A stretch of DNA of 64,000 nt from Planococcus citri (Eukaryota; Arthropoda; Insecta; Hemiptera; Pseudococcidae). Of this stretch, positions 1 through 10,447 are shown one piece after another. A model generated the notes under the pieces. It had not been told where the DNA came from. It saw nothing but the letters and a program-made list of their open reading frames with translations, and did no database searches. The position numbers and the translations under genes are program-made. Within the stretch, counting starts at the first letter, position 1, and each line of letters opens with the position of its first letter. The stretch spans positions 67,369,350-67,433,349 of the forward strand of contig NC_088680.1 of NCBI RefSeq assembly GCF_950023065.1. Reading direction: 5' to 3'.

Positions 1-65
1 AACTAGTGAGTAATTGAGTAGCTTTCACTTTTCAACTATTCTCCAACTACTCTCTAAATTTGAAA

Positions 66-274
66 CAGTGAAATTTCACTGCTTAGCAGTCCACGACATT
101 TTGCGTTTTCAAAAGCAGTAGTTCTTTACTGCAAAACAGTGAAAAATCTACTGAATTCGTCAGTAAAAAATAATTTAAACTGACCTTCAGTAGATTTTCT
201 ACTGTTTTGCAGTTAGAAACTACTGCTTTTAAAAAGGCATAATGTTGTGACTGCTAAGCAATGAAATTTCACAG
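66..274. repeat. Foldback/MITE-like palindrome, about 100-bp arms
   Basis: The left half (from CAGTGAAATTTCACTGCTTA) reappears as an imperfect reverse complement in the right half, ending near 274. Both arms carry AGCAGTAGTT and CTGCAAAACAGT blocks, and the short centre lies near 170. There is no coding capacity. It is probably a small non-autonomous element; no target duplication was recognised. Confidence 0.6.
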
Positions 275-725
275 TTCCGAATTTAGAGAGCACTTTTTTC
301 CTAACAATTTTTCAAAAGTCTTGCTTCGTAGCCAAAAATTGTTAAAAACTCTTGATTGTTTGCCAAAATTGTCAATGCCCGACCTTTTGTCAACAGTTCC
401 AAAATACTTGATCATTTTCATACCAAAAATTTTCAAAAAAAATTGCGAAGAAGTAGGTACTTATTACTTTTTTTGCTCATGATTTTCAAAAAATCTCGCT
501 TTTTGCAAAAAATTGACAAAAAATCTCACTTTATTGCTAACAAGTTCTTTTTTGACAAAAATTGTTTAAAATATTAAATCTCATTTTTTTTCAAAAATTA
601 CATCAAGGTCTCGCTTTTCGAAAAGCAAGCTTTCCTCGACCACCGCTGTCTGAATTCTGAAGCTATAAAATATTTCAACCAATATTCTATCCATTAATGA
701 AATTATTCTGTTTTTTTTTTTACAG
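275..725. other. Upstream region of the secreted-protein gene
   Basis: From about 290 to 570 the sequence repeats degenerate copies of a CAAAATTGTCAAAAA-type motif, also seen at 49.5 and 60.8-61.8 kb. A T-rich tract followed by TACAG ends at 725. It is a good splice acceptor, so the start-codon exon of the downstream gene may begin at 726 with an upstream 5'UTR exon. No promoter could be identified. Confidence 0.35.
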
Positions 726-782
726 GCGTACACACCTACGTTTGAAGAATTCATTCCAAATACATCACAATTCAAAGCAAAA

Positions 783-872
783 ATGAATAGCTCTACATAT
801 TTTTTATTCATAGTAGCATGTTTACTGCTGCTGTATGGCGTTTCTTCGGCCCCTCCACACCTTGCTGATCCA
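783..872 (+). CDS. Exon 1 of secreted repeat protein (signal peptide)
   Basis: The ATG at 783 opens 30 codons ending at CCA, followed directly by a strong donor GTAAGT at 873. The residues form a textbook signal peptide: a short polar start MNSSTY, a hydrophobic core LFIVACLLLLYGV, and a small-residue cleavage site SSA after residue 23. The exon ends in phase 0, matching exon 2 at 10094. Together they encode 147 residues. The product should enter the secretory pathway. The T-rich tract and CAG at 725 suggest the exon begins at 726. The splice to exon 2 across 9.2 kb is inferred from phase, splice signals and protein logic, not from transcript data. Confidence 0.6.
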
Positions 873-1317
873 GTAAGTGCTACTCGAACAATAGTTTTTT
901 AATTTCTAACTTGAATAAACATTGACTCAAAAAAATACCATCCGCAATTTAGAAAGGCCCTTATTTTCGAAGTTGGTATTTTCCCCCTTCTCAACCCTCA
1001 ATATGGTGATCTCTAGTGAGAAAATAATTTTCTAATTTTTATTTCTTACGTTTTCAAAAAACTCTGGGGGTGGTGGGCCCCTCAATTTTCAAAAATTTGA
1101 AAAAATATTTACAAAATCACTGTAAAACTTTGAAATGTCAAAATACTTATCAAGTTCTATTATATCTCTAAAAAGTCCCTTTTGAGTAAAGTAAACTCTC
1201 GTTACAATTTTAGCCTCCTCCCTCGAAAACCAAGCTGACCCCTCAGAATAGGTATAGCTAAAATTAGTTGTTTGTGGTCATTACTGATAATGTTGATGCA
1301 AATTGTTCATTTGCATA
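873..1317 (+). other. Start of the 9.2-kb intron; nothing recognised
   Basis: Intron sequence after the GTAAGT donor. It is AT-rich with short homopolymers, and no gene, repeat unit or RNA was recognised before the foldback element that begins at 1318. Confidence 0.4.
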
Positions 1318-2249
1318 GGTACAAAGGTCAATCAACAAGTAAGTTTCCCTTGTTGAGAAAATTAGGAAGGGAGATACCTAGGAACTTGAAATTTTCAGGG
1401 AATCTTGATACAACCTTTGAGCACTACTCTGCAAAATTTTTTTCGGATCCGTTCAGTAGTTCGTTTATAATGAGAGTTTGAAGATGTGATAGGAGTTTTA
1501 TAGCGTGTCCGAGGTTCAAGTGGCTCAACGAGGAGTAAAAAAATTTTTAATTTCGAAAAAAATACGTCAATGGACTTTTACAGATGCCTACTGATCCTCC
1601 ATGAAGAAAAAATTGTCCTAATTTGAACAATATGTGAGTGGTGCCGAAAATCCAGCGGGAGCGCATGAGTGTGATAAGTGATCACAGGGTAGGTTGCACA
1701 ACTAGTGTTTCAAAAACGAACTCAGCAGCCAAAATTGATGAAATTATACACAATAATCTTAATATCAGTATCAAAAACATCATATGTGAGCATGATGCTT
1801 CATATTTGACTGCCTAAAAAACATTATTGAACTTTGAAAGTCATTTTCAGTACTGCAAAATTTGAATGTGCTGCATCACAAACAAAATTTTGCTGTTCAT
1901 GTTGCTGCATGTCAAAAGAATTGTCAGAATTTGTGTAAGAATGATGTAAACAAGTTCCTTAACACAATGGTAACCAAAAACAGGGTTGAGTGCATCACTA
2001 TGCCTCGCAAATTTGGCACGATCTCCATCGTGAAATCAATTTAAGTTTCAACTCGGACCCGCTATAGAACTCCTACCACATCTTCAAACTCTCATTATAA
2101 ACGAACAACTGAACGGATCGGAATAAAATTTTGCAGAGTGGTGCTCAAAGGTTGTATCAAGATTCCCTGAAAATTTCAAGTTCCTAGGTATTTCCCTTCC
2201 TAATTTTCTGAACAAGGGAAACTTACTTGTTGATTGACCTTTGTAATTA
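1318..2249. mobile_element. Foldback DNA element with about 195-bp terminal inverted repeats
   Basis: Sequence 1318-1515 returns in reverse complement at about 2055-2249, beginning TACAAAGGTCAATCAACAAG at each outer end. The arms are long and nearly identical, so both strands show the same 60-residue pseudo-reading frame, which is a shadow of the repeat and not a gene. The 540-bp centre has no transposase-like frame. It lies inside the intron of the secreted-protein gene. Confidence 0.7.
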
Positions 2250-2754
2250 GGTACTTGCAATGAATTACGCATGACAACGCATGGGCCTTCTCTTCCCCTT
2301 TATGATTTAATGCTGGTCCTTTTGATGAAGAGTGTTTTAAAAGTAACTATTGGCGCAAGTTGAATTTTTTCAAAATAATTGTGCAAGAAAAAGCAGATTA
2401 AATCTGTTTTATTTAAAATTCAGTCACTTCTAGGAACAGATTTTGAATTTTACTTATCACTCAGAGTCGTGACGAATGCTTCCTCATTTGAGGTGGCTGG
2501 GGAGTAGGAGGGGCCAGAAAACCAGAATTTTCAACCAAGTATCACGAACTTCCCAACTGGCCCCCAGTTGACTAAAAAAGTTCTTTAAACTTTGATTTTT
2601 TGGGGGAGGAGGAAGAATCATCGATTTTGTGGAATTAAACTTTTTTCTTTTTTTTTAATTTCAATTTTTAAAAAGAACGAATAAACAGGCTCGATCGATG
2701 CGAGGGATAAAAGTTTCAAAAATTCATTCTTTGAGCAGTGAAAAAACAATGCTT
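2250..2754. other. Intronic spacer, nothing recognised
   Basis: AT-rich sequence between a foldback element and the Jockey-type LINE. I see no coding or repeat structure here except the left copy of the LINE target duplication at its right edge (2755-2765). Confidence 0.4.
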
Positions 2755-2763
2755 AAGACGATG

Positions 2764-2798
2764 TTCAGTTCTCTATCGTTCGGCATAACGTTTGGTTG
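2764..2798 (+). promoter_or_regulatory. Internal Pol II promoter: initiator plus DPE
   Basis: The 5' end reads TTCAGTTC, matching the arthropod initiator TCAKTY with A(+1) at 2767. At +28 to +32 (2794-2798) lies GGTTG, an exact fit to the downstream promoter element RGWYV at the canonical spacing. Jockey-clade LINEs are known to use such downstream-only promoters. Function is inferred from the match. Confidence 0.6.
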
Positions 2799-2943
2799 TT
2801 TGTTGCGATAAGTGGTTCGTGTTTGTTATCTGTATAATGCATTCGTATATTTACGCATATCGGCCTATTTATCAGTTCTATGCCGTAACCAAAGTGCGTT
2901 TGGTGTAGGCGCATACAATGGCTCTCAAAAATGATCCTCCTTC

Positions 2944-4077
2944 GTGGCAGTCTGTGCCAAAAAAAGAAATCGTGAAGAAAATTCGCCCTCACCTAGAGAA
3001 AATAAATCTGCTAAAACGTCTAGAGCTAGCAGTTCATCAGCTCGTCAAAATCGATTCGCGATCCTTCAGAACCTCAATGAAGAGGTTAATGAGACAGAGA
3101 CCAGTGAAGTAGCCACAAGTCCGACCCCTCCAGCCATCATGTTGAGTGGTATCATCGATATAACCAAATTGTCCGCATTGATTTTAACCAAACTCAAGCA
3201 AGATCAATCCAGTTTCAAAATTACGAGAGGTAATGTGGTTAAAGTTACCACAACTAGCATCGATTCTTATCATTTACTGATAACGTTGTTGAAGGAAAAC
3301 AACTTAATTGGATACACATTCGCTCAGCGCAGTGAAGTTGCATACAGAGTTGTTTTGAAAGGCATTCATCCAACTATACCCAAAGATGAAATTAAACGAG
3401 AACTCGAGAATGTTGGCCATATTGTTAAGGGTGAAATTATCAATGTACGTAGTCGCGTATCAAAAAAATACATTCCAATTCACTTCGTCAACTTGGAAAG
3501 GAAACCTAACAACAAAGATATCTACAAGCTGAAATACTTGTGTAACTTGAGAATTAGTGTTGAGCCTCCTTATAAAAAAAGGGAGATTGTTCAGTGTATG
3601 CGGTGCCAACAATATGGTCACACGAAAAATAACTGTTTCCGCCCCCCAAGATGTGTTAAATGTGGCGATGACCATTTGATAGCTAATTGCTCTCTCTCAA
3701 AAGGTTCCCAGAAAGAAGAATTGACATGTACATTATGCTTAGAAAAAGGTCACCCAGCCAGTTATAAAGGGTGCAAAGTATATCAGGAAATTCTGAACAG
3801 AAAATACCCTCATAAGAAGAACTCTGGCCCTAAAGCTAATGCAACCCAGTCAATAGTTCCACCAGCAAATCATACCCCTGTTCCTGAGAATGAAGAGGAA
3901 ATCAACCCCTCCTACTCAATGGTTGTACAAAACACAAATAAAAAACCCGAAGCAACTCATTTAGATAGAACTGAAGCAATGTTCCAGAAACAAACTGAAA
4001 TGTTTGATAAATTATTTGCTCAGCTCACTACTATGATGGAATTACTTACCAAGCTAGTAACCAAATTGCTGAAATGA
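2944..4077 (+). CDS. Jockey-type ORF1, Gag-like nucleic-acid-binding protein
   Basis: 377 residues, intact. The N-terminal 60 residues are basic and Ser-rich and contain RFAIL, common in Jockey Gag proteins. A PRE_C2HC-like region (about 130-215) leads into three zinc knuckles at about 218-285: CMRCQQYGHTKNNC (CX2CX4HX4C), CVKCGDDHLIANC (CX2CX3HX4C) and CTLCLEKGHPASYKGC. The tail is Pro/Glu-rich and ends in a Leu-rich, possibly coiled segment. Such proteins coat the element RNA and carry it to the nucleus. The competing ATG at 2918 opens a 64-codon frame without these features, so 2944 is preferred. The stop overlaps the ORF2 start in an ATGA (4074-4077). Confidence 0.85.
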   Translation: MAVCAKKRNREENSPSPRENKSAKTSRASSSSARQNRFAILQNLNEEVNETETSEVATSPTPPAIMLSGIIDITKLSALILTKLKQDQSSFKITRGNVVKVTTTSIDSYHLLITLLKENNLIGYTFAQRSEVAYRVVLKGIHPTIPKDEIKRELENVGHIVKGEIINVRSRVSKKYIPIHFVNLERKPNNKDIYKLKYLCNLRISVEPPYKKREIVQCMRCQQYGHTKNNCFRPPRCVKCGDDHLIANCSLSKGSQKEELTCTLCLEKGHPASYKGCKVYQEILNRKYPHKKNSGPKANATQSIVPPANHTPVPENEEEINPSYSMVVQNTNKKPEATHLDRTEAMFQKQTEMFDKLFAQLTTMMELLTKLVTKLLK

Positions 4078-6776
4078 GTATGTCCCTACAAACTAAAAAG
4101 CAATATCAAATTGGTACGTGGAATGCCAATGGGCTACATATTCATTGCCATGAGGTTGAAATGTTGATATCCAAGCATAAACTGGATATTTTACTCATCT
4201 CCGAATCACATCTTCAAGAAAATAATTACTTTAAGATAAATGGCTATTGCTGCTATGACTCAAAACATCCATCAGGTTCACCCAGAGGTGGTACTGCAGT
4301 AATCATCCGCAAAAGTATAAAACACTATGAAGCTCAAAAAATCCAGTCCTCTGAAATCCAAGTCACAACAATCGTTATAGAAGATGAATATGGTCCACTC
4401 AAAGTATCAGCAGTCTACTGCCCACCCAACGAAAAGTCTTCAGTTCAGATATTCAAGTCACTGTTTGAGTCACTTGGTCCAAGATAGATTGCTGGTGGTG
4501 ACTGGAATGCAAAGCACTAAGCATGGGGCTCTAGGTTGGCCACTCCTAGAGGCAGGAATCTCCTCACAGCTATTGAGCAGTTCAGCTGCACCCCCCTTGC
4601 TCCAGCTGAGCCTACCCACTGGCCTACAGATTCCAGTAAACTGCCAGATATCATTGACTTTTACATTATCAGAGGAATATCTAACAACTTTATCAAGGTG
4701 TCAAATTGCCTAGACTCCTCAGGTTCCCACTCACCAGTGCTGGCAACAATTAGCTCAAATGTCATTTTAAAACCAAAGAACCCATCTTTAACCAGCAAAA
4801 AAACAGACTGGCATTCATTTAATCAATGGCTGAGTTTAAACTTTAACCCAAGGCAGAATCTAAAAACTGAGGAGGATGTAGACCTCGCTACCCAGTACCT
4901 AATTGATAACATTCAAAAAGCTGCTTGGCTTTCTACCCCTCCACAACTGGAAAACGAGCTGGGAAAAAACTATTCGGTTGAACTGAACAATAAGATCCAA
5001 GAAAAAAAGGAAATTACGGAGAATTTGGATGAATTCTAGAAATCCTAGAGACAAAGCTAAACTGAATAAATCATCAAAAGAGCTCAAAGAGCTGAAAATG
5101 AAAATTGACAATGATTCTCTGCAATGTTATCTTGAAAACCTATCCCCAGCAAAGCAAAGTGATTACTCTCTATGGAAGGCAACCAAAAAATTGAAGTACC
5201 AATGTACTCCTTCCCCTCCCATCAAGAAGGAAATAGGAGGATGGGCTCGTTCTCCGTCGGAAAAAGCCAAGACCTTTGGCATGTACCTATCTGGAGTATT
5301 CTCACCTAACTCATCCGATCAGACATCCATTGAGGAAGCTATCTGCAAAAAGTTAGAGGAGCCATTTCAGATGTGCCTACCAATTAGATGGATTACTTCT
5401 AAAGAAGAAGTAAGACATATTCAATCTACTAGTATGAAGAAAGCTCCTGGATATGACCTTATTACAGCTCAAGTCTTGAAGATGTTACCAAAGAAAGTGA
5501 TTGCATTCATAACGTCACTGTTTAATGCCATTCTTCGACTGTTATACTACCCAGCTCAATGGAAAGTTGCTCAAATCATCATGATTCCTAAGCCAGGAAA
5601 ACCAATCAACGAAGCCTCCTCATACCGTCCAATCAGTTTGCTGCCTATTGTATCAAAAATTTTTGAAAAAATCATCCTGCTCAGACTAAAGGTAGAGCTA
5701 CAAGAGCATAAAATAATTCCAGACCACCAGTTTGGTTTCCGTGAAAAACATTCAACTATTGAGCAAGCACATACTGTAGTGGATGAGATAATTTCTTCAC
5801 TTGAAAATAAAGAAGTTTGTGCAGCAGTATTCCTTGATATCCAGCAAGCCTTTGATAAAGTGTGGCACCTAGGCCTCTTGTACAAAATCAAACTACTGCT
5901 CCCATTCCAGTACTACCTTCTTTTCAAATCTTACCTATAAGTGAGCGCAAGTTTATGGTGAAACATGATAATGAGTTATCTCAGCTCTTCGATGTCCAGG
6001 CTGGAGTGCCTCAAGGCAGCCTACTAGGCCCCTTCCTATATATGATCTACACTGCTGACATTCCAATGAACGGAGAAACAACTTTATGCACTTTTGCTGA
6101 TGATACTGCCATTTTAAGCAGAAATAATAACGTGATGCAAGCCTCAAATAATCTCCAGAATCATCTTATCCAGATTGAAGGTTGGCTAAAGGAATGGAGA
6201 ATAAAAGTCAATCCCATAAAATCCAGTAATATCAACTTCACTTTGAGGAAAGTTAACCCACCCCCAGTACTGCTGAATGATGTCATTATACCCATGAGAG
6301 AATCTGTCAAATACCTGGGTCTTCATTTTGACAGGAGGTTAACATGGCAATCTCATATCAAAACTAAAAGAAAAGAATTAGATTTAAAAGCAAGAAAGAT
6401 GCACTGGCTTCTTGGGAAAAAATCTAAGGTAACTCTGGACAATAAGATACTGCTGTACAAGTGTATACTTCGGCCAGTGTGGGCATATGGATGTCAACTC
6501 TGGGGAACATCAAGCAATTCAAACATTGAAATCATCCAGCGTTTCCAAAATAAAATACTTCGAACCATATCTGAGGCTCCATGGTATGCAACCAATAAAT
6601 CAATCCATGAACACACTGATATCGAAATGGTCAAAGCCATAATAAGCAAAGCTAGCTCAAGATACCAAACAAGGCTGGAAAAGCATGTCAACACTAGAGC
6701 CATTCAACTCCTGGATAACAGTGCTGAAACTCGTCACTTGAAACGCCTTCATGTGCTAGACCTAGGCTTGAGTTAA
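4074..6776 (+). pseudogene. Jockey-type ORF2: endonuclease-reverse transcriptase, disrupted
   Basis: It starts at the ATGA overlap with ORF1. The apurinic-type endonuclease opens with QIGTWNANGL, followed by SESHLQEN, GGDWNAKH and an SGSHSPV region. Reverse transcriptase follows: IPKPGK..SSYRPISLLP, HQFGFREKHST, AAVFLDIQQAFDKVW, GVPQGSLLGPFLY and FADDTAIL with both catalytic aspartates. The C-terminal part is of Jockey type. In-frame stops TAG (4485) and TAA (4518) fall around the GGDWN motif. Frameshifts lie near 5030 and near 5939, just before the palm GVPQGS block. The frame otherwise reads through to 6776. It cannot make a working enzyme. Lesions are scattered, as expected for neutral decay. 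Confidence 0.85.
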
Positions 6777-6936
6777 ATTAAGTCAATTTTATTTAAGCAG
6801 TATGTATATCCCAATGGGGAGATGCTACAAACGATATGTTGTTATGTATATTAACCCAATTAATAGAGGCCTACGGCCGTTGTAATTATTAAATGTAAAT
6901 AAAAAAAATAAAAAATAATAAAAAAAAGACGATGTT

Positions 6937-7782
6937 TTAAACGAGAAATTTTTTTGAGAGGCCTTTGGAATTTAAAAATTTGAATAACTTTTTTCCAGAA
7001 GTTTCTAGGGCAAAAGCTTCCTAAAATTTGTGTTTCAAGAGAAAAAAATACATACTCAGGTAAATTCTGCCTTTGGCATTTTCAAAAGTTAATTAAAACA
7101 GCTTATACGTCTATACGAGTAAGTATGTTCTTGATGCAGAAATTCAGAATTAGACATACATAGATGACTATTTAGACTACCCGATCGAATCAAAGATGAA
7201 AGTTTTCAAAAATGCGTAATTCATGTTCCAAAAAAAGTTGTCTCTTTGCCGATTTGTCGAGTATAAATCTTGCAACTGTAACTGGTCCGAGATGAAGTTT
7301 GTCGATCATAGGCTGATTTTTAGCTCACTATAACCAGTTCTGTAATTTATCAAAAAATCACTATTTTTACAATTTGAGGGACATACGTAAGTCCAATTTT
7401 CTGCAATGTGGGACAGACTGACATCCCTGCCGCCGCCCCCCCCCCCAACGGCCCTGTTATCATTTTCATAGTAAGAACATTAGAACATCGTTTATCAAAG
7501 AGTAAAAATATCATTGAAAATTGGAGGAAGCGAGGGGAAAAGCACTTGAAAATCAGTATTTCGAGAGGTATAAAACAACGTTTTTTTTGTGTGTGTGATG
7601 AGTTACTTATGAAAAGTTTATTATTTTGCTTCAAAATTTTAAAATTTTAATGATGATTTTTTTTGGAAAATTTAAAATTGAAAAAAACAGCAAACGAACC
7701 CGAGCTAAGCGAGGTCAAATCCCGAAAAATTAGTATTATGAAGGGTATGAAAACGATGTTTTCTTGTATTGTATGATATACT
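6937..7782. other. Intronic spacer with C-rich run
   Basis: Mostly AT-rich sequence without recognised genes. It contains a 12-C run near 7438. Near 7698 there is AACCCGAGCTAAGCGAGG, a member of the dispersed CGAGC-AAGCGAGG motif family that recurs at 19.5-20.5 and 56.9 kb. Confidence 0.35.
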
Positions 7783-7878
7783 AGGGGGCTACGCCCCCTG
7801 GCCGCTTCGCGGCCCAACCCCCATACTCGTTCCTCGGGCTTCGCCCTCGGAACTCGCTTTTGGGGGCTGCGCCCCCAA
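7783..7878. repeat. Cluster of four GC-rich hairpins
   Basis: In AT-rich surroundings, four consecutive short palindromes occur: AGGGGGCTACGCCCCCT (7783-7799), GGCCGCTTCGCGGCC (7800-7814), an imperfect CCTCGGGCTTCGCCCTCGG (about 7832-7850) and TTTGGGGGCTGCGCCCCCAAA with its outer base dropped (about 7858-7878). Each has a 3-base loop such as TTC or TAC. Flanking runs CCCCC may pair further. Origin is unknown; open frames across it are by-products of the high GC. Confidence 0.75.
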
Positions 7879-8502
7879 ACCCCCCCTTCGCTCACTCTCA
7901 GAAGAGGTTTGCCCCCAAGTACCTTTCCTTAAGAACTTAGGATTTGAAACTCCATTGTGGAATCATTTCATTCGTTTTCACACCACTTTCAACGACTTTC
8001 AGCACTCTGAACAATTTTTTTCAACCTCCAATACTTTTAATGAATATTCATTTTTCAAGCAACAATTTTTAAAAATTTTAGGTACTTAAAATGGACAGTC
8101 AGACAGACGATTTGAATTACCTTATAAAAAAATGATACATGATAGATGCAAAAACAAAGCACCGAAGACAGACCGATTAACATTAACAATAATATCTGTT
8201 GACAATTTCACGCTTCATCGATTCGATTTCGATTTGCAAAAATCATTATCATAATCCTCGCATTGTATGAATTCCGTTGTTGGAGGATTGGGAGATTTTT
8301 ATGCGCGCGCATGTCGGGTGATCCCGTCTGGAATAACAACGACATGGCATCGCGTTGTCCGGTACATTTACGTTGGTGGTTGTGTGTATGCTTGTGTGGG
8401 TGTGTAAGTACAGGCATCCTCTCAACGGTTTTTTGTTTTAAGATGCCATAAAAAAACGATCAAAATCGCACGATCTGAGCAACTTTTTGCTAATCTGTTT
8501 TC
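7879..8502. other. Spacer, nothing recognised
   Basis: No gene or clear repeat. Around 8300-8410 there is a less AT-rich, GTG-rich patch (GTGTGTATGCTTGTGTGGGTGT region) without coding structure. Confidence 0.3.
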
Positions 8503-8691
8503 ACCATTTTACAGAGCATGAGATTTCGAACATTTCCCTCGTTCACAGTACCCATCTAGCATATTTAGTTTTCGAGATAATTTAATTCAAATCTAATTCA
8601 AATTTGGATTCAAAATAGCTCAAAAACTAAAAACCCCAGAGGGGTAATGTAATCGAGGGAAATGTTCAGGATTTAATGCTCTTTAAAATGA
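8503..8691. repeat. Inverted repeat, about 36-bp arms
   Basis: CATTTTACAGAGCATGAGAT and the following AACATTTCCCTCG (8503-8541) return as CGAGGGAAATGTT and ATGCTCTTTAAAATG (8653-8691). This is a small MITE-like palindrome with imperfect arms and no recognised target duplication. Confidence 0.5.
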
Positions 8692-10093
8692 GATATTAAC
8701 CGCCTTTCTAGCTTTTTTCGTTCTTGATAAATTTGAGAATACCTAATTGAAAAAACGGCAAAAACAGCCCATTTCAACTCAAAATTTGAGCCCTTTAATT
8801 CCAAAAATTTTGCCCTCGCGTATTTTTCCTATATTCTGGAGAAGTTAAGCTGTCGATTAAAAAAAAAATTAGCTCTCTAGGTGCCATAGATCGGGCTGGG
8901 AATTTTTTGGGTATTTTTTGGGTATTTATTTTTCTTGCAGCTTTATAGTATAGATGTACGTCATAAGAAGAAGTTTATTATGTATTTTTGTTTCAAAATT
9001 TTAAAAAATTTGAATGATTATTGTTATGATTTTGGTTGTATATTATTTCGTTATTTGTTTTCAAAAAGTTGTTGTGGCACTGCATCCGATGTGCATCCGC
9101 CACCGTTATGTTTTTCCATTTATATTCGGCTGTCGTGTGTCTCAAAATTTATATTTTTTTGGTTAGAATAATATTTACGAGAAAGGTCATTCGTGTATTG
9201 ACTATGATTCGATAAATATGTCGCGATTTATGATGTAAATAATTTGTTGAACTTCATTTGAGAAGTTCAAACTTTTCAAATATTTTTCTTTATTTTTATT
9301 AAAAATAAAATAGTTGTTCGTTACTTTTCTCGAGTTCATGAATTTTCCAACAATTATTAAAACAAAAAAATCAAACTTGAACAAGAAAAGCAAATAATCC
9401 TAAATGAAGGTAGGCCAACAGCTTTCAAAAATTCAATCATGTTTTGAGAAGTAAAAATAAAAAGTTTCTTCATGGAGAGAGGAGTTCATTTTTCTGATTC
9501 AAACTTTGAACATTTCTTGAATTTGAACAATACCTAAGTTTCCTAGGTGAGAAAAGAAGATGCAAATAGCACGAGCGAAGCGATGGCAAGAGCTCTCAAA
9601 AAATGCGTAAGTTAATTCAAAATCTAAAAAAGTCGGCAAATGAGCCCTTTTCTACAAAATTTGTTCAAAGTTCCAAAATAAGGGAAAACTTGAAAATTTG
9701 GGGGAAAAAGTATAGGACTTTTGAATAAAATTTGTTGAAAAATAGGACTTTAGTAGGACTAAAAAGACTGTTGAGAAAAAGTAGGACTTTAGTTGGACCA
9801 GTTCCAGTAGGACCTATTAGACGTCTTGAATATAAATTTTTTTGAAAGAGGAGAAATTTGCGAATTCGTCCAGCCAGGGAAAGCGTTTGCCCTTATGCTG
9901 GCTATAGGCCTGCAATTATACATGGTTATCAGTTATGTTGGAACCCAAAGTTTTTGAATGGACTTTCATTGATTTTATACTAAACTAAAGAAATATGTAC
10001 AATGGCCAATTTTTAATTTGAAAAAATTTGTTGAAAACCTTAAAATTAATTTGAGCAGCTCAATTTTCATGTAATTTTTTGTTTAATTTGCAG
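8692..10093 (+). other. 3' part of the intron; short TAGGACT repeats
   Basis: AT-rich intron sequence. From about 9700 to 9830 a short phrase TAGGACTTT(A/T)GT.GGAC recurs about five times. The intron ends in TTTAATTTGCAG at 10093, a good polypyrimidine-AG acceptor. No other feature was found. Confidence 0.4.
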
Positions 10094-10447
10094 ACTGGCA
10101 ATTTGCATGAAGATAAAACGTCTGATCCACAAGTGCCTCTTAGTGATGATCAAAAAAAAAATGAAGTATGCAACCCATATGGGCCTGAAGATTCACAGGG
10201 GGATGAAGGAGAAGGGTGTGAACTACCCGTACCTTATGATGATAAAAAAATAAAAAATAAAGAATGCAACCCATATGGACCTGAAGATCCACAGGGGGAT
10301 GAAGGAGAAGGGTGTGAACTGCGCATACCTTATGATGATAATCGCGGTGGCATACCACAGAAACATAATTCAAATACCACGGAACCAAGTACAGAAGCAA
10401 AAAACAGCCAATCATCTACACAGACCAATTCACAAAAGTCAGAATGA
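10094..10447 (+). CDS. Exon 2 of secreted acidic repeat protein
   Basis: It follows the acceptor TTTGCAG in phase 0 and gives residues 31-147 and the stop. It holds two tandem 32-residue repeats (96 bp apart, cysteines at 56/72 and 88/104) with the core CNPYGPED-QGDEGEGCEL-PYDD. A Ser/Thr/Asn/Gln-rich tail follows, with one N-glycosylation sequon (NTT). The mature protein would be about 124 residues, very acidic, with four cysteines that could form one disulfide per repeat. I recognise no family. The combination of signal peptide, small size, internal repeats and no known domain resembles salivary or cuticular secreted proteins of insects, but function is unknown. The near-identical DNA of the repeats suggests a recent internal duplication. 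Confidence 0.65.
   Translation, partial: TGNLHEDKTSDPQVPLSDDQKKNEVCNPYGPEDSQGDEGEGCELPVPYDDKKIKNKECNPYGPEDPQGDEGEGCELRIPYDDNRGGIPQKHNSNTTEPSTEAKNSQSSTQTNSQKSE

Larger units (their letters stand above)
2766..6925 (+). mobile_element. Full-length Jockey-type non-LTR retrotransposon
   Basis: The element is bounded by an 11-bp direct repeat AAGACGATGTT (2755-2765 and 6926-6936), the expected target-site duplication. It starts with CAGTT, carries a Gag ORF with three zinc knuckles, then an endonuclease-reverse transcriptase ORF, and ends in an A-rich tail (about 6898-6925). This order, the PRE_C2HC-type Gag and the 5' CAGT start are typical of the Jockey clade. ORF2 carries two in-frame stops and two frameshifts, so this copy is dead although complete end to end. 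It sits in sense orientation in the intron of the secreted-protein gene. Confidence 0.85.

Noticed and set aside
1272..1481. A 69-codon frame mirrored by a 62-codon frame on the minus strand at 2084-2272
   Set aside because: Both are the arms of one foldback element; the shared peptide is a by-product of the inverted repeat.
2918..3112. Alternative ORF1 start at ATG 2918
   Set aside because: It opens a short different frame without zinc knuckles; the 2944 frame carries all Gag features.
7647..7895. Open frames across the GC-rich hairpins
   Set aside because: Caused by high GC and palindromes; no domain and the peptide mirrors the hairpins.
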